A stretch of DNA of 64,000 nt, from NCBI RefSeq assembly GCF_900101765.1, contig NZ_LT627735.1, positions 1,590,001 to 1,654,000 on the forward strand, written 5' to 3'. The translations under genes were made by a program, and so were the position numbers. The DNA is from Nonlabens sp. Hel1_33_55 (GTDB taxonomy: Bacteria > Bacteroidota > Bacteroidia > Flavobacteriales > Flavobacteriaceae). The notes below the pieces were generated by a model. That model saw nothing but the letters and a program-made list of their open reading frames with translations. It was not told the DNA's origin and searched no databases. Shown piece by piece: positions 47,360-56,205 of the stretch. How positions within the stretch are numbered: the first letter of the stretch is position 1; every line of letters begins with the position of its first letter.

Positions 47360-47989
47360 TTACAAAACCAACCACACCATCGCAAGGTGACTGAAACTAC
47401 CTCCTAAAACGAAAAGATGCCAGATCACATGATTGAAATACAATTTGTTCCAGGCATAAAAGACAATCCCAACGGAAAATGAAATTCCTCCCGCAATGAG
47501 CCACATCATTTGCTCTGAACTGAATGCCGCTTGCAAAGAATCCAAATCCAAGACCACCATCCAACCCATTACCAAATAGAGGATGCTCGAGAATGCTTCA
47601 AATTTCCCGGTGAAGAATAGCTTCCAAATGGTTCCAAATAGAGCGATTCCCCAAACAGCTGCCAGAATCGTCCAACCACTACTCTGCTCCAAGCTAATTA
47701 AGCATACTGGCGTGTAGGTTCCTGCTATTGAGAAATAAATAGAGATATGATCCATTTTGCGCAGGGTCCACTTGATTTTTTCTGGTTTGGCGTAATGATA
47801 GGAAGTAGATGCCGCGTACAGAAAAAGCTGAGAGACACAGTAAATGATAACAGCAATAAGAGCATACGGCGCCACGTTTTCTACTGCTTTATCTAATAAG
47901 AAATAGGTTACGATCAAAAACACTGCAAAACCAAACCCGTGGGTAATAACATTCCAGCGCTCTTCCAGCGCGGTTTGGGCTCTAGGCAT
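47360..47989 (-). CDS. Hemolysin III / TrhA family (PAQR) membrane protein
   Basis: 209 residues with seven hydrophobic segments, a PAQR fold. The metal-site residues appear in STSYHYAKPEKIKWTLRKMDHISIYFSIAGTYTPV (~60-94) and near the end in NHVIWHLFVLGGSFSHLAMVW. Bacterial members affect membrane fluidity homeostasis; the hemolysin name is historical. The gene start overlaps the end of the nitronate monooxygenase gene by 8 bases. Confidence 0.9.
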   Translation of the reverse strand: MPRAQTALEERWNVITHGFGFAVFLIVTYFLLDKAVENVAPYALIAVIIYCVSQLFLYAASTSYHYAKPEKIKWTLRKMDHISIYFSIAGTYTPVCLISLEQSSGWTILAAVWGIALFGTIWKLFFTGKFEAFSSILYLVMGWMVVLDLDSLQAAFSSEQMMWLIAGGISFSVGIVFYAWNKLYFNHVIWHLFVLGGSFSHLAMVWLVL

Positions 47990-48935
47990 GGAGAGACTTT
48001 TCTAACATTTCCTTGCGTGCTTGCTCATATTCCGTTACCATGTCTTTTACGACTTGGGCTGCTGGAATAATATCGTTGATCAATCCAGATACTTGCCCTA
48101 TCTCGAGTTCACCATTGTCCATATCGCCTTCAAACATTCCTTTTTTGGCTCTGGCACGACCTAGCAGGTTTGTAAGATCTTCCTTAGTTGGTGACTGCTT
48201 ATATAATTCTTGAACCTCATTCCAGAACTTATTACGCATTAAACGGACTGGAGCCAGTTCTTTTAAGGTTAAATGAGTGTCGCCTTCACCAGCCTCTACA
48301 ATAGCATTTTTGAAGTTGATGTGACTACTGGCTTCTGGTGTGCAAACAAATCTGCTTCCTACTTGTACTCCATCTGCTCCTAAAGTCATTGCTGCTAGCA
48401 TCACTCTACCAGTTGCAATGCCACCAGCTGCCATTAACGGTATCTTAATTGCTTTTGCTACTTGTGGAATGAGCGTTAATGTGGTGGATTCCTCACGACC
48501 ATTGTGGCCGCCAGCTTCAAAACCTTCTGCAACGACTGCATCTACTCCAGCTTCTTGAGATTTTAAGGCAAACTTGACTGAGCTTACTACGTGCACTACT
48601 GTAATTCCAGCTTCTTTTAATTGAGGCGTATAGCTCTTTGGGTTTCCAGCGCTTGTAAAAACGATGGGCACTTTTTCTTCCTTAATAATCTCTAGAATCT
48701 CATCAAGATCAGAATAGAGCAATGGTACATTAACGCCGTATGGCTTGTTGGTTGCTTTTTTAGTTTTTTGAATATGTTTTCGCAAAACATCTGGATACAT
48801 GGATCCAGCTCCTATTAATCCCAAACCTCCAGCATTGCTTACCGCACTGGCCAACTTCCAACCACTCGCCCACACCATTCCACCTTGAACGATGGGATAT
48901 TTGATTTTAAAAAGGTCTAAGATTTTATTGTTCAT
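47982..48935 (-). CDS. NAD(P)H-dependent flavin oxidoreductase, nitronate monooxygenase family
   Basis: 317 residues, a TIM barrel with FMN-binding signatures: VQGGMVWASGWKLASAVSNAGGLGLIGAGSM (~16-46), VVAEGFEAGGHNG (~132-144), and IPLMAAGGIATGRVMLAAMTLGADGVQVGSRFVCTPEA (~162-200). Family members oxidise nitroalkanes or act as enoyl-ACP reductase FabK; FabK cannot be ruled out. A TATCTTTG -7 box lies upstream at 48955-48962. It is co-transcribed with the TrhA-like gene. Confidence 0.87.
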   Translation of the reverse strand: MNNKILDLFKIKYPIVQGGMVWASGWKLASAVSNAGGLGLIGAGSMYPDVLRKHIQKTKKATNKPYGVNVPLLYSDLDEILEIIKEEKVPIVFTSAGNPKSYTPQLKEAGITVVHVVSSVKFALKSQEAGVDAVVAEGFEAGGHNGREESTTLTLIPQVAKAIKIPLMAAGGIATGRVMLAAMTLGADGVQVGSRFVCTPEASSHINFKNAIVEAGEGDTHLTLKELAPVRLMRNKFWNEVQELYKQSPTKEDLTNLLGRARAKKGMFEGDMDNGELEIGQVSGLINDIIPAAQVVKDMVTEYEQARKEMLEKSLHA

Positions 48936-48954
48936 GAAGTGCTTTTGTAAAATT

Positions 48955-48962
48955 CAAAGATA
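48955..48962 (-). promoter_or_regulatory. -7 box of the nitronate monooxygenase gene
   Basis: TATCTTTG on the minus strand, 19 bases before the start codon, a full match to TAnnTTTG. The -33 element is unclear. Confidence 0.5.
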
Positions 48963-49167
48963 GGAAGCTGATTAAAGGATTCCAGAATGGAAGATTGAAT
49001 TTCCTCTTGAAGGTTAACTTCAAAAAGTGAAATCTTAAGATACAGTTCATTTGAGAAAGACCGATTGTACAACACGTGAGAATTGAAATCTCAAACTAAT
49101 TTTTTCAATTAGATCAACGCATTGATAAAACCAATCTGCAAAGACATCAACACATATAAATGGTATT

Positions 49168-49380
49168 TTACCCCAACTCAGCGACGAATTCTTGTGCTTT
49201 TTTAAGGTCAGTTTCCTGTATATAAAGCTCTACGCTATTATCCGGAACGCCAAATCCAGCAAGTCTACCAGATTCGGTTTGATCTTTAATAAGAACTTTA
49301 ATGTTCTCGCTTTCCAGCACACTCGCAACTCTGTTTATCGTAATCGAGTCACTGGTCAAAATTTTAATGTGGTTTTTCAT
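49168..49380 (-). CDS. DUF2007 family putative signal-transducing protein
   Basis: 70 residues. It has the DUF2007 pattern: VASVLESENIKVLIKDQ (~18-34), AGFGVPDNSVELYIQETDLKKAQEFVAEL (~41-69), a small alpha/beta domain related to PII-like folds. The role is unknown. It is 12 bases downstream of the subtilase gene in the mnmA operon. Confidence 0.85.
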   Translation of the reverse strand: MKNHIKILTSDSITINRVASVLESENIKVLIKDQTESGRLAGFGVPDNSVELYIQETDLKKAQEFVAELG

Positions 49381-49392
49381 ATACTTTTTGGT

Positions 49393-50985
49393 CTACTTCA
49401 ATCCTATTTTAAAGGCTTTGGCATCTTCTTGGATTCTGAAAAGATAGATACCTGTTGTAAATGCATTTAAATCCACGGTGTCCACTTGCAATATTTTTTT
49501 GTCGATCAACAGTTGACCTTGTAGATTGAAAAGCTGGAAAGGAACTGCGCTTTCGCCTTGAGCGGCATTAATATAAAGCACATTATCGCGCACATAATAA
49601 TTGATGTTCTCGTCTTGCATTAATTCTTGACCCGATAATGTCTGGAATGTCTCTCCAAAATCAGGTATACCATATCCCAATTGATTGTCGGGATTTGATC
49701 CTTGGCTACTTGAATTCTGAACCGCTTCCATCAATTGCGCTGGAGTGAGATTAGGGTAAGCCTGCAGCAAACACGCCATTGCACCAGCTATTACCGGACC
49801 ACTATAACTGGTACCATTACCGGTAACGACACGATCTCCTATTTCTTCTACCAGTACCGTTGCGGTTCCCTGAGCCACGACACTAGGTCGTATGCGACCA
49901 TCAACTGTAGGTCCTATGCTTGAAAAATCAGATTTGTTACCACTAGCGGTCACGGCTCCTATGGCAAACACGCCTGGAGCGTCTGCTGGAGCTCCAATCC
50001 ATGGATAGGTAGAACTACGACCAAAATTCCCGGCGCTGGTCACTATCAACAGTCCTTTTTCTGACGCTGTAGTGGCACCGCGAGAAATAAAGGAAGAACC
50101 ATCTATATCCTGATAGGTCAAACTCTCGTTGGAATTATCAAAACCTAAATAGCCCAAAGAAACATTGACTACATCAACTCCTAAGGAGTCAGCACGCTCT
50201 GCAGCTGCGACCCAGTAACTCATCTCTACAGGAGTTTCTGACCGATGGTCTTCTGTCCTAAACAGGAAATAACTTGCATCTGGTGCGGTTCCTATATATT
50301 GATCGTTTCCTTCACTTATCTGTCCAGCTATGATGCTAAAAACACGAGCACCATGGAAATTATCGCCATAAATACTCTCATCGCCAGCGACAAAATCATA
50401 ACCTCCCAAAATCCTACCTTCCATTCTAGCGGTCTCAAATGCGCGATTGACATTCACTCTAGGAAAACCGCTGTCTGTAATTGCCATCCACATGTTGTCG
50501 CCGGTAAAACCACGATTGTGAAGATCGTCTAGACCTATCATTTCGATTTGGTTGGTGGCACCACCATAATCTGCTGGTAAGGTGATCTCCTCGTCAAATT
50601 TTTCATCTTGATCAATGGAGACGCTTTTTGTCTGGTCTGCATAATCCACACGATCCACAAAATCCAGGTTTGTTAATTGCTCTAGGTTTTCAAAAGTCCC
50701 AACCACGTGAGCCGCATTGAACCACTTGGATTGCGTGCGATAATCTATTCCGTTTTGGGACTTCAGCGTATTTATATAATTCTGATTTACGGGAACATCA
50801 CGTTCATCGACCGCTACACCATGGCGCAATTTGCGATCCAGAGCTCGTTGAGTCAATATAGTCGATGGATTTTCTAACGAAGTTTGCACGTTAGGCTTAT
50901 CCTTAAAATAAACCAAAGCATGTAGTTCTTGGGCAGAAAGCGAGGTCACAAAGACCATCGCCATTAGAGTAAATAGGGTTTTCAT
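49393..50985 (-). CDS. Secreted S8 family serine peptidase with T9SS sorting domain
   Basis: 530 residues with a signal peptide (1-~19). The catalytic triad is visible as Asp in AITDSGFPRV (~170), His in HGARVFSI (~210) and Ser in NGTSYSGPVIAG (~395). A C-terminal domain of ~75 residues ends in the T9SS type A pattern VPFQLFNLQGQLL ... LNAFTTGIYLFRI ... AFKIGLK. It is exported through the Sec and type IX systems and likely degrades proteins at the surface. Odd placement: it is 9 bases downstream of mnmA, a tRNA-modification gene. Confidence 0.92.
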   Translation of the reverse strand: MKTLFTLMAMVFVTSLSAQELHALVYFKDKPNVQTSLENPSTILTQRALDRKLRHGVAVDERDVPVNQNYINTLKSQNGIDYRTQSKWFNAAHVVGTFENLEQLTNLDFVDRVDYADQTKSVSIDQDEKFDEEITLPADYGGATNQIEMIGLDDLHNRGFTGDNMWMAITDSGFPRVNVNRAFETARMEGRILGGYDFVAGDESIYGDNFHGARVFSIIAGQISEGNDQYIGTAPDASYFLFRTEDHRSETPVEMSYWVAAAERADSLGVDVVNVSLGYLGFDNSNESLTYQDIDGSSFISRGATTASEKGLLIVTSAGNFGRSSTYPWIGAPADAPGVFAIGAVTASGNKSDFSSIGPTVDGRIRPSVVAQGTATVLVEEIGDRVVTGNGTSYSGPVIAGAMACLLQAYPNLTPAQLMEAVQNSSSQGSNPDNQLGYGIPDFGETFQTLSGQELMQDENINYYVRDNVLYINAAQGESAVPFQLFNLQGQLLIDKKILQVDTVDLNAFTTGIYLFRIQEDAKAFKIGLK

Positions 50986-50994
50986 AACTGGAAT

Positions 50995-52173
50995 TTAAGC
51001 AATTACGCCAGAACCTAAACACTCTCCATTATCATACCATGCTGCAAATTGACCAGGAGAAATCGCGCTTTGTGGCTCGTCAAAAATCATGTAAAGTCCA
51101 TCTGCGCGCTGGTGTAGCGTTGCTGGCTCCAATTTTTGACGGTAACGTATGCGCCCCATAACATCCATGGACTGCCCTATTTCCAATTGTAAATCTGTCC
51201 TAATCCAGTGCACTTCGTCGGGTTTTATGAACAAGCCGCGACGATACAATCCCGCGTGATCCTTGCCTTGACCCACAAAAATGGTATTCGACTCTACATC
51301 AGTTTCAATAACAAACAACGGTTCTGGAGTTCCACCTACATTGAGACCGCGGCGCTGGCCACGAGTGAAATAGTGTGCTCCTTGATGTTGTCCTTTTAAA
51401 ATTCCTTCAGATTCTTGATAAGTCCGCTTTCGCGAAAGCGAGTACACCTCATCTTCATTGCTCAATTCTGACATTCTGGAAACACTCAAGTGCGTTGGTA
51501 TTTCTACGATGTTTCCAGTTTTAGGCTTGAGTTGCTGTTGCAAAAAATCTGGTAATCTGACTTTACCTATAAAGCACAATCCTTGACTGTCCTTTTTTCC
51601 TGCGGTGATTAAATCTTGAGCTGCGGCGATCTCGCGTACCTTACTTTTTTGAAGATGACCGATTGGGAAAAGGGTTTTGGAGAGCTGCTCCTGTGAAACC
51701 TGACACAGAAAATAACTCTGATCTTTTCCAGGATCTGCGCCTGCTATTAAATGGTGGATTTCTTTACCATCTATGGTTGTTGTCTCCTTCTGGCAATAGT
51801 GGCCTGTCGCCACAAAATCTGCTCCTAAATCCAATGCGATGTCCATAAAAACATCGAACTTAATCTCACGATTACATAATACGTCAGGGTTAGGCGTGCG
51901 GCCGCGAGCGTATTCATCAAACATGTAATTGACAATACGCTCTTTGTATTGCTCGCTCAAATCGACCGTTTGAAAAGGGATTCCCAGTTTATCTGCCACG
52001 AGCATCGCGTCGTTGGAATCTTCCAACCACGGACATTCATCACTAATTGTCACAGTATCATCGTGCCAGTTCTTCATGAATAGACCTATCACCTCGTGAC
52101 CTTGCTCCTTTAATAAATGAGCCGCCACGCTGGAATCTACACCACCAGAAAGTCCTACTACTACTTTTGCCAT
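50995..52173 (-). CDS. mnmA: tRNA-specific 2-thiouridylase MnmA
   Basis: 392 residues from the ATG at 52173; the longer frame to 52284 adds 37 residues before the conserved start and was rejected. PP-loop GLSGGVDSSVAAHLL (~7-21), catalytic Cys in NPDVLCNREIKF and second Cys in SQGLCFIG are present, with the C-terminal beta-barrel domains. It puts sulfur on U34 of tRNA-Lys, -Glu and -Gln. A palindrome copy (51425-51440) is read as LSRKR in the middle domain. A -7 box (TATTTTTG, minus strand 52178-52185) lies 4 bases before the ATG, so the transcript is probably leaderless. Confidence 0.95.
   Translation of the reverse strand: MAKVVVGLSGGVDSSVAAHLLKEQGHEVIGLFMKNWHDDTVTISDECPWLEDSNDAMLVADKLGIPFQTVDLSEQYKERIVNYMFDEYARGRTPNPDVLCNREIKFDVFMDIALDLGADFVATGHYCQKETTTIDGKEIHHLIAGADPGKDQSYFLCQVSQEQLSKTLFPIGHLQKSKVREIAAAQDLITAGKKDSQGLCFIGKVRLPDFLQQQLKPKTGNIVEIPTHLSVSRMSELSNEDEVYSLSRKRTYQESEGILKGQHQGAHYFTRGQRRGLNVGGTPEPLFVIETDVESNTIFVGQGKDHAGLYRRGLFIKPDEVHWIRTDLQLEIGQSMDVMGRIRYRQKLEPATLHQRADGLYMIFDEPQSAISPGQFAAWYDNGECLGSGVIA
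51425..51440. repeat. Iterated palindrome copy, inside mnmA
   Basis: Exact CGCTTTCGCGAAAGCG read as LSRKR. It lies in the VYSLSRKRTYQES stretch of the central domain, an exposed variable region in the family. Confidence 0.95.
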
Positions 52174-52177
52174 GCTG

Positions 52178-52185
52178 CAAAAATA
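52178..52185 (-). promoter_or_regulatory. -7 box at the start of mnmA
   Basis: TATTTTTG on the minus strand ends 4 bases before the mnmA ATG; transcription would begin at about the start codon. Confidence 0.5.
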
Positions 52186-52339
52186 CGGCAGTTCGCTATC
52201 ATGCGTGTTCCCGAAACATTTGATTTGTCGATGCCCATGATTTTTTTCTCTATGGAAAACCAATGCAGACTTTTGTTCGATCAACGCAATAGGCTTGCTG
52301 CATAATCGTTATTTTGCAAGACGAATTATCAGTAGTATT

Positions 52340-53299
52340 ATGAAGAGATTTTTGAATAAAGTTTTGTTTCTGGTTTTGTTAGTAGTTTCAATTTCCTGCG
52401 TGGATGACGACGATAATATGAACGTCATTAATGGGCCTACAGCACTGGATTTTATAATGGAAAGTCCAGATCATACGTTGATGGTACAAGCACTGGAACG
52501 CAGCCAGCTTGACTTTACACTAGATCAAGATGGAAGTTTGACCGTTTTTGCTCCCAATAATCAGGCATTTTCCACCTTCTTATCTGCCAATAATTTTGGG
52601 AGTATTGATGCTATTCCAGAAGATCTATTGAGAACCTTGTTATTGTACCACGTTCAAACGGAAATCAAAACCGTAGGACAGTTCAATTCACAATACTTCA
52701 AAACACTGGCTCAAATTGATAATGCTCAAATGGATGTTTTTGTAGAGCTTGAGAACAGCAATTTGCGCATCAACGACGAGGCAACAGTAATAGATCCAGA
52801 TAACACCGTAAGCAATGGTATTGTGCATATAATTGATAATGTGCTGGATTTGCCTAGTGTTTTTACTTTGATAAGTGCTAATCCAAATTTCTCAAACCTC
52901 ACAACAGCACTTACTCAAGAAGGATTAAGCATCACGCTGGATGATAATACAGACGCGTCTGCTCCATTTACCCTTTTTGCGCCAAGCAATCCTGCATTTG
53001 CTTCTTTTATCGCTGCAGATCCCAATGACGAATTTGAAAATGTTCAAGATGTTCTAGATCAAAATAATCTTGACGATCAGTTATTATATCATGTTTTGGG
53101 TAATCAGGCGTTGCGCCAGGATGCCTTTGTGGATGGGTCTACAATAAATCCGCTGGGGAATGGAACTTTCACAGTAGGCACTATGAGTGGTATCTCCATA
53201 CTTGATGGATCAGGAATGACTGTTAATCTAGTAGCTACCAACATCACGGCGTTTAACGGTGTTATCCACACTCTGGATTTTATATTGCAGCAGCAGTAG
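52340..53299 (+). CDS. Fasciclin-domain lipoprotein
   Basis: 319 residues from the ATG at 52340; the upstream in-frame start at 52295 would push the lipobox too far in. A lipobox ends at Cys in VSISCVDDDD (~Cys20). Two FAS1 domains follow: first ~30-170 (LTVFAPNNQAFSTF ... LLLYHVQTEIKT ... VSNGIVHIIDNVLDLPS), second ~175-318 (FTLFAPSNPAFASF ... LLYHVLGNQALR ... FNGVIHTLDFIL). FAS1 proteins mediate adhesion at the cell surface. Single gene, with no clear promoter consensus. Confidence 0.93.
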   Translation: MKRFLNKVLFLVLLVVSISCVDDDDNMNVINGPTALDFIMESPDHTLMVQALERSQLDFTLDQDGSLTVFAPNNQAFSTFLSANNFGSIDAIPEDLLRTLLLYHVQTEIKTVGQFNSQYFKTLAQIDNAQMDVFVELENSNLRINDEATVIDPDNTVSNGIVHIIDNVLDLPSVFTLISANPNFSNLTTALTQEGLSITLDDNTDASAPFTLFAPSNPAFASFIAADPNDEFENVQDVLDQNNLDDQLLYHVLGNQALRQDAFVDGSTINPLGNGTFTVGTMSGISILDGSGMTVNLVATNITAFNGVIHTLDFILQQQ

Positions 53300-53441
53300 T
53301 TTTCAATCTTAGTTTTTTAGACAATATGAATTTGAGGTTCGCTAGATGATTTTCAGCACGATAGATGTAGGCGTGGTTCCTAAATTCCTATTTCAGTTAT
53401 CTTTCATCTTTTTCAAGATAAATAATTCCCGATTATTTTAA

Positions 53442-53909
53442 ATGTCCACCAAAGCCACTTCTTTACTTAAAAAGCAAGTTCATGATCATTGCCTTGCCCT
53501 AGTTAAGGAACAACTAGATACCATTCAGTCGAGTCTGGATCAGCTTATGGAAGCCAAAACTAACGAAACCAAATCCAGTGCTGGCGATAAATACGAGACT
53601 GGAATGGCCATGATCCAAAATCAGGAACAGCTTTACAAACGACAACAAGTAGATGCAAAAAACCGATGGAATGTTTTGAACTCCATTGATCCCACTAAAG
53701 AAAAAACTACGGTTGATACGGGTACATTGATACAACTGTCCACTGGCTGGTTTTATATGGCTGTAGCCATTGGAAAAGTAACTATGGAAGAGCAGGATGT
53801 TTTTGTGCTTAGTCTTCAATCACCGTTAGGTGTATTGTTAAAAGGAAAAACGGCAAAAGACCAGATCAACTTTAACGGCAAACAGATTACCGTGGAATCT
53901 GTACTTTAG
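53442..53909 (+). CDS. GreA/GreB-like protein
   Basis: 155 residues. An N-terminal coiled-coil-like helix pair (~1-80, including EAKTNETKSSAGDKYETGMAMIQNQEQLYKRQ) precedes a beta-rich C-terminal part (TGTLIQLSTGWFYMAVAIGKV, SPLGVLLKGKTAKDQINFNGKQITVESVL). This is the GreA/GreB layout with a divergent tip, shared by a flavobacterial group sometimes misnamed 3-oxoacyl-ACP synthase. It may act on RNA polymerase in the secondary channel. It is followed by the DUF1569 gene 18 bases later. Confidence 0.68.
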   Translation: MSTKATSLLKKQVHDHCLALVKEQLDTIQSSLDQLMEAKTNETKSSAGDKYETGMAMIQNQEQLYKRQQVDAKNRWNVLNSIDPTKEKTTVDTGTLIQLSTGWFYMAVAIGKVTMEEQDVFVLSLQSPLGVLLKGKTAKDQINFNGKQITVESVL

Positions 53910-53927
53910 CATTAGAAACGATCTCCA

Positions 53928-54401
53928 ATGAAAAACCCTTTACAAAAACAATTTGACCAACTTGAGTCCTACTTTGAAAAGGGTGATCTGGTAGCACCTA
54001 GCGTATCTGCCCAAGGAATTTACTGGCATGTGGATCACAGTTTACGCATATTGGAAGGCGTTCCAGAAATGATGCGACAATCTAAACCTGAAGATTATAA
54101 ACCGAAATCTTCCTTGATCAAGTTTGTGATAATGAATACCGGCTGGATGCCACGTGGTAAAGGGAAATCACCCAAACACGTTTTGCCAGAAGATCATTTA
54201 CTTGACAAGGAACACATCGCGCGACGCATGGATCACGCTTTTCATCAAATCAATACCATTAAAGATTTAGATGACGATTCCTTTATGCGCCATCCCTTAT
54301 TTGGGTCACTGAATAAAAAAGAAACCGTCAAATTTCTAACGATTCATACGAATCACCATTTGAAGATCATGCGTGATATCGTGAATAAGAAAGTTTCCTA
54401 G
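53928..54401 (+). CDS. DUF1569 domain-containing protein (DinB-like)
   Basis: 157 residues. A four-helix DinB-like domain with possible metal-binding histidines: GIYWHVDHSLRILEGVPEMM (~30-49), MDHAFHQINTI (~103) and HTNHHLKIMRDI (~140-151). DUF1569 belongs to the DinB/YfiT superfamily; activity unknown. Its 3' end overlaps the convergent gene by 4 bases. Confidence 0.82.
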   Translation: MKNPLQKQFDQLESYFEKGDLVAPSVSAQGIYWHVDHSLRILEGVPEMMRQSKPEDYKPKSSLIKFVIMNTGWMPRGKGKSPKHVLPEDHLLDKEHIARRMDHAFHQINTIKDLDDDSFMRHPLFGSLNKKETVKFLTIHTNHHLKIMRDIVNKKVS

Positions 54402-54838
54402 AAACCGATCTTCTCTTTGTTTTGTGGCAAAAACAAAGCTTTTACGTGTGGTTTACTTAATTCTATAAATGTAAAAACGCCCAACGCTATTCCCAGCATT
54501 CCCGTAAAACAATTGATGATTCCTACTGCAAAGATGAAATTGTAACCTTTGTGTTTTTTAATTTTTGATGCGCCTACAAGCGTCAAGATTCCAAAAACCA
54601 AACAAATCAATGCGCCAATCAATCCAATAATCAAAAACATCCAAAAAATGGGTTCTGGAAAGGGATCTTGATTTCCCGTAGTTTCTTGTTGACTATTCAC
54701 AATGCCATTTATGAAAGATCCCATAAATGCATACGCTAGAAAAAATATCATGCCTAAAAAGTTGAAACAGGCTTTTACTATAAAAAGGATACGAAGTAGA
54801 TTGAGGTCGTTATCACTCATGGGTTGTGTCGTTTGCAT
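54398..54838 (-). CDS. Hypothetical membrane protein
   Basis: 146 residues with three or four hydrophobic segments (LFIVKACFNFLGMIFFLAYAFMG, WMFLIIGLIGALICLVFGILTLVGA, FIFAVGIINCFTGMLGIALGVFTFI). No charged catalytic motif is visible. No family recognised, though it resembles small flavobacterial DUF4064-type proteins. ATG at residue 7 is an alternative start. A palindrome copy lies 18 bases upstream. Confidence 0.68.
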   Translation of the reverse strand: MQTTQPMSDNDLNLLRILFIVKACFNFLGMIFFLAYAFMGSFINGIVNSQQETTGNQDPFPEPIFWMFLIIGLIGALICLVFGILTLVGASKIKKHKGYNFIFAVGIINCFTGMLGIALGVFTFIELSKPHVKALFLPQNKEKIGF

Positions 54839-54856
54839 AGTGGTTGTGGTTTGTGA

Positions 54857-54872
54857 CGCTTTCGCGAAAGCG
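54857..54872. repeat. Iterated palindrome copy, upstream of 54398-54838
   Basis: Exact CGCTTTCGCGAAAGCG, 18 bases before the start codon of the membrane protein gene, likely in its leader or promoter. Confidence 0.95.
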
Positions 54873-54969
54873 ATATCATTAATTTAAGAACTCTTATTAA
54901 ACCTTTGTACAAAGTTGAAATCCAATAAAAATGCGCGCATCATTAATTACGGCATGTTTTTAGAAGAAG

Positions 54970-54977
54970 TACTTTTG
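54970..54977 (+). promoter_or_regulatory. -7 box of trmD
   Basis: TACTTTTG matches TAnnTTTG and ends 17 bases before the TTG start codon. No convincing -33 partner was seen. Confidence 0.45.
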
Positions 54978-54994
54978 TCCCAAAGTTATAAATT

Positions 54995-55675
54995 TTGAGA
55001 ATAGACATCATCACATTGCTGCCAGAGTTGATTAAAAGCCCGTTTGAGGCGTCGATATTGAAGCGCGCGATGGATAAGGGAATTGTGGAAGTTCACATGC
55101 ATGATCTGCGTAGATATGGTCTGAATAAATACAATCAAGTGGATGACTATCAATATGGCGGCGGCGCGGGAATGGTGATGATGATTGAGCCTATTGACAA
55201 GATGATTACAGAGTTGAGTGAAGATCGCACCTATGACGAGATCATCTACATGACTCCAGATGGCGAAACTCTAAATCAAGGAATTGCCAATCATTTGTCT
55301 CTCAAGGAAAATATTATAATTCTTTGCGGGCATTATAAAGGTGTTGATCAACGTGTTCGAGATCTATACGTGACTAAGGAAATTTCCATAGGCGATTACG
55401 TCTTGAGTGGTGGAGAGTTGGGAGCAGCAGTTTTGTGTGATGCGATCATTAGACTAATTCCTAACGTGATTAGTGATGAGACCAGTGCTTTGACAGACAG
55501 TTTCCAGGATGGATTGCTCGCACCGCCAGTCTATACCAGACCGGCTGATTACAAAGGCAGCCAGGTGCCAGAGATATTATTGAGTGGAAATAGTGCAAAA
55601 ATTGACGAATGGAGAGAGGAACAGGCTTTTGAACGTACGAAAAAACGCAGACCTGATCTTTTAACTGATGATTAA
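54995..55675 (+). CDS. trmD: tRNA (guanine-N1)-methyltransferase TrmD
   Basis: 226 residues from a TTG codon; MRIDIITLLPEL is the standard TrmD N-terminus, so the TTG is very likely the true start. Trefoil-knot motifs IILCGHYKGVDQRV (~109-122) and EISIGDYVLSGGELGA (~129-144) bind SAM. It methylates G37 of tRNAs to prevent frameshifting. In many bacteria trmD and rplS are adjacent; here a small T9SS protein gene lies between them. Confidence 0.96.
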   Translation: MRIDIITLLPELIKSPFEASILKRAMDKGIVEVHMHDLRRYGLNKYNQVDDYQYGGGAGMVMMIEPIDKMITELSEDRTYDEIIYMTPDGETLNQGIANHLSLKENIIILCGHYKGVDQRVRDLYVTKEISIGDYVLSGGELGAAVLCDAIIRLIPNVISDETSALTDSFQDGLLAPPVYTRPADYKGSQVPEILLSGNSAKIDEWREEQAFERTKKRRPDLLTDD

Positions 55676-55724
55676 TACCGACAAATAACAAAATAAACGT
55701 AATTTTACTTGTAATTAGACATTT

Positions 55725-56078
55725 ATGAAAATACTTATACTCTCTTTTATTTTAAGCGTGATTGGTTTTTCATCATACGCTATACCTACTGAGCAGCCTG
55801 CTGTAGTGGTTCATCAAATGGCACAAAAGCCAGAGAAGATGACTTTGCTGGCAAATCCCGTTAAGGATGGTACGCTTAAGCTTTCATTTGCTAACGTTCA
55901 AAGTGAATCATTAAACGTTGTGATCATCAACTCATTGGGCAAACGTGTTTTTGAGTCCAAACGCAGTCTTAATAAGCAAACCCAAATCTTTGATGTTTCC
56001 TCACTAGCTTCAGGAATCTACTTTTTAAGAGTCAATACAGACCAATCCAATTTTGTCAAGAAACTGATCGTACAGTAG
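55725..56078 (+). CDS. Small exported protein that is almost only a T9SS sorting domain
   Basis: 117 residues. A signal peptide (1-~19, SSYA) is followed by only ~18 residues before a T9SS type A C-terminal domain (~38-117: LLANPVKDGTLKLSF, LNVVIINSLGKRVFE, VSSLASGIYFLRVNTDQSNFVKKLIVQ). There is no passenger domain. It may be a decoy/accessory substrate of the secretion machine, or the remnant of a larger protein. It lies between trmD and rplS on the same strand. Confidence 0.82.
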   Translation: MKILILSFILSVIGFSSYAIPTEQPAVVVHQMAQKPEKMTLLANPVKDGTLKLSFANVQSESLNVVIINSLGKRVFESKRSLNKQTQIFDVSSLASGIYFLRVNTDQSNFVKKLIVQ

Positions 56079-56101
56079 TTGGATCATTTTTATTTGAAAA
56101 T

Positions 56102-56133
56102 TTTGGTGGAATTAATTAATAAATCTATTTTTG
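56102..56133 (+). promoter_or_regulatory. Promoter of rplS
   Basis: TTTG (56102-56105), 20 bases, TATTTTTG (56126-56133): both elements at ideal spacing. It leaves a leader of about 65 bases before rplS, which could hold ribosomal-protein autoregulation. Confidence 0.75.
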
Positions 56134-56205
56134 CACCTCGTAAAAAATAACCTCTGACGATAATCGTGAACGTTGTTTGTTTACCTAACACATTAATCTA
56201 TCAAG

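Noticed and set aside
52174..52284. N-terminal extension of MnmA by 37 residues
   Set aside because: MAKVVVGLSGGVDSS is the family start, and a -7 box lies inside the extension.
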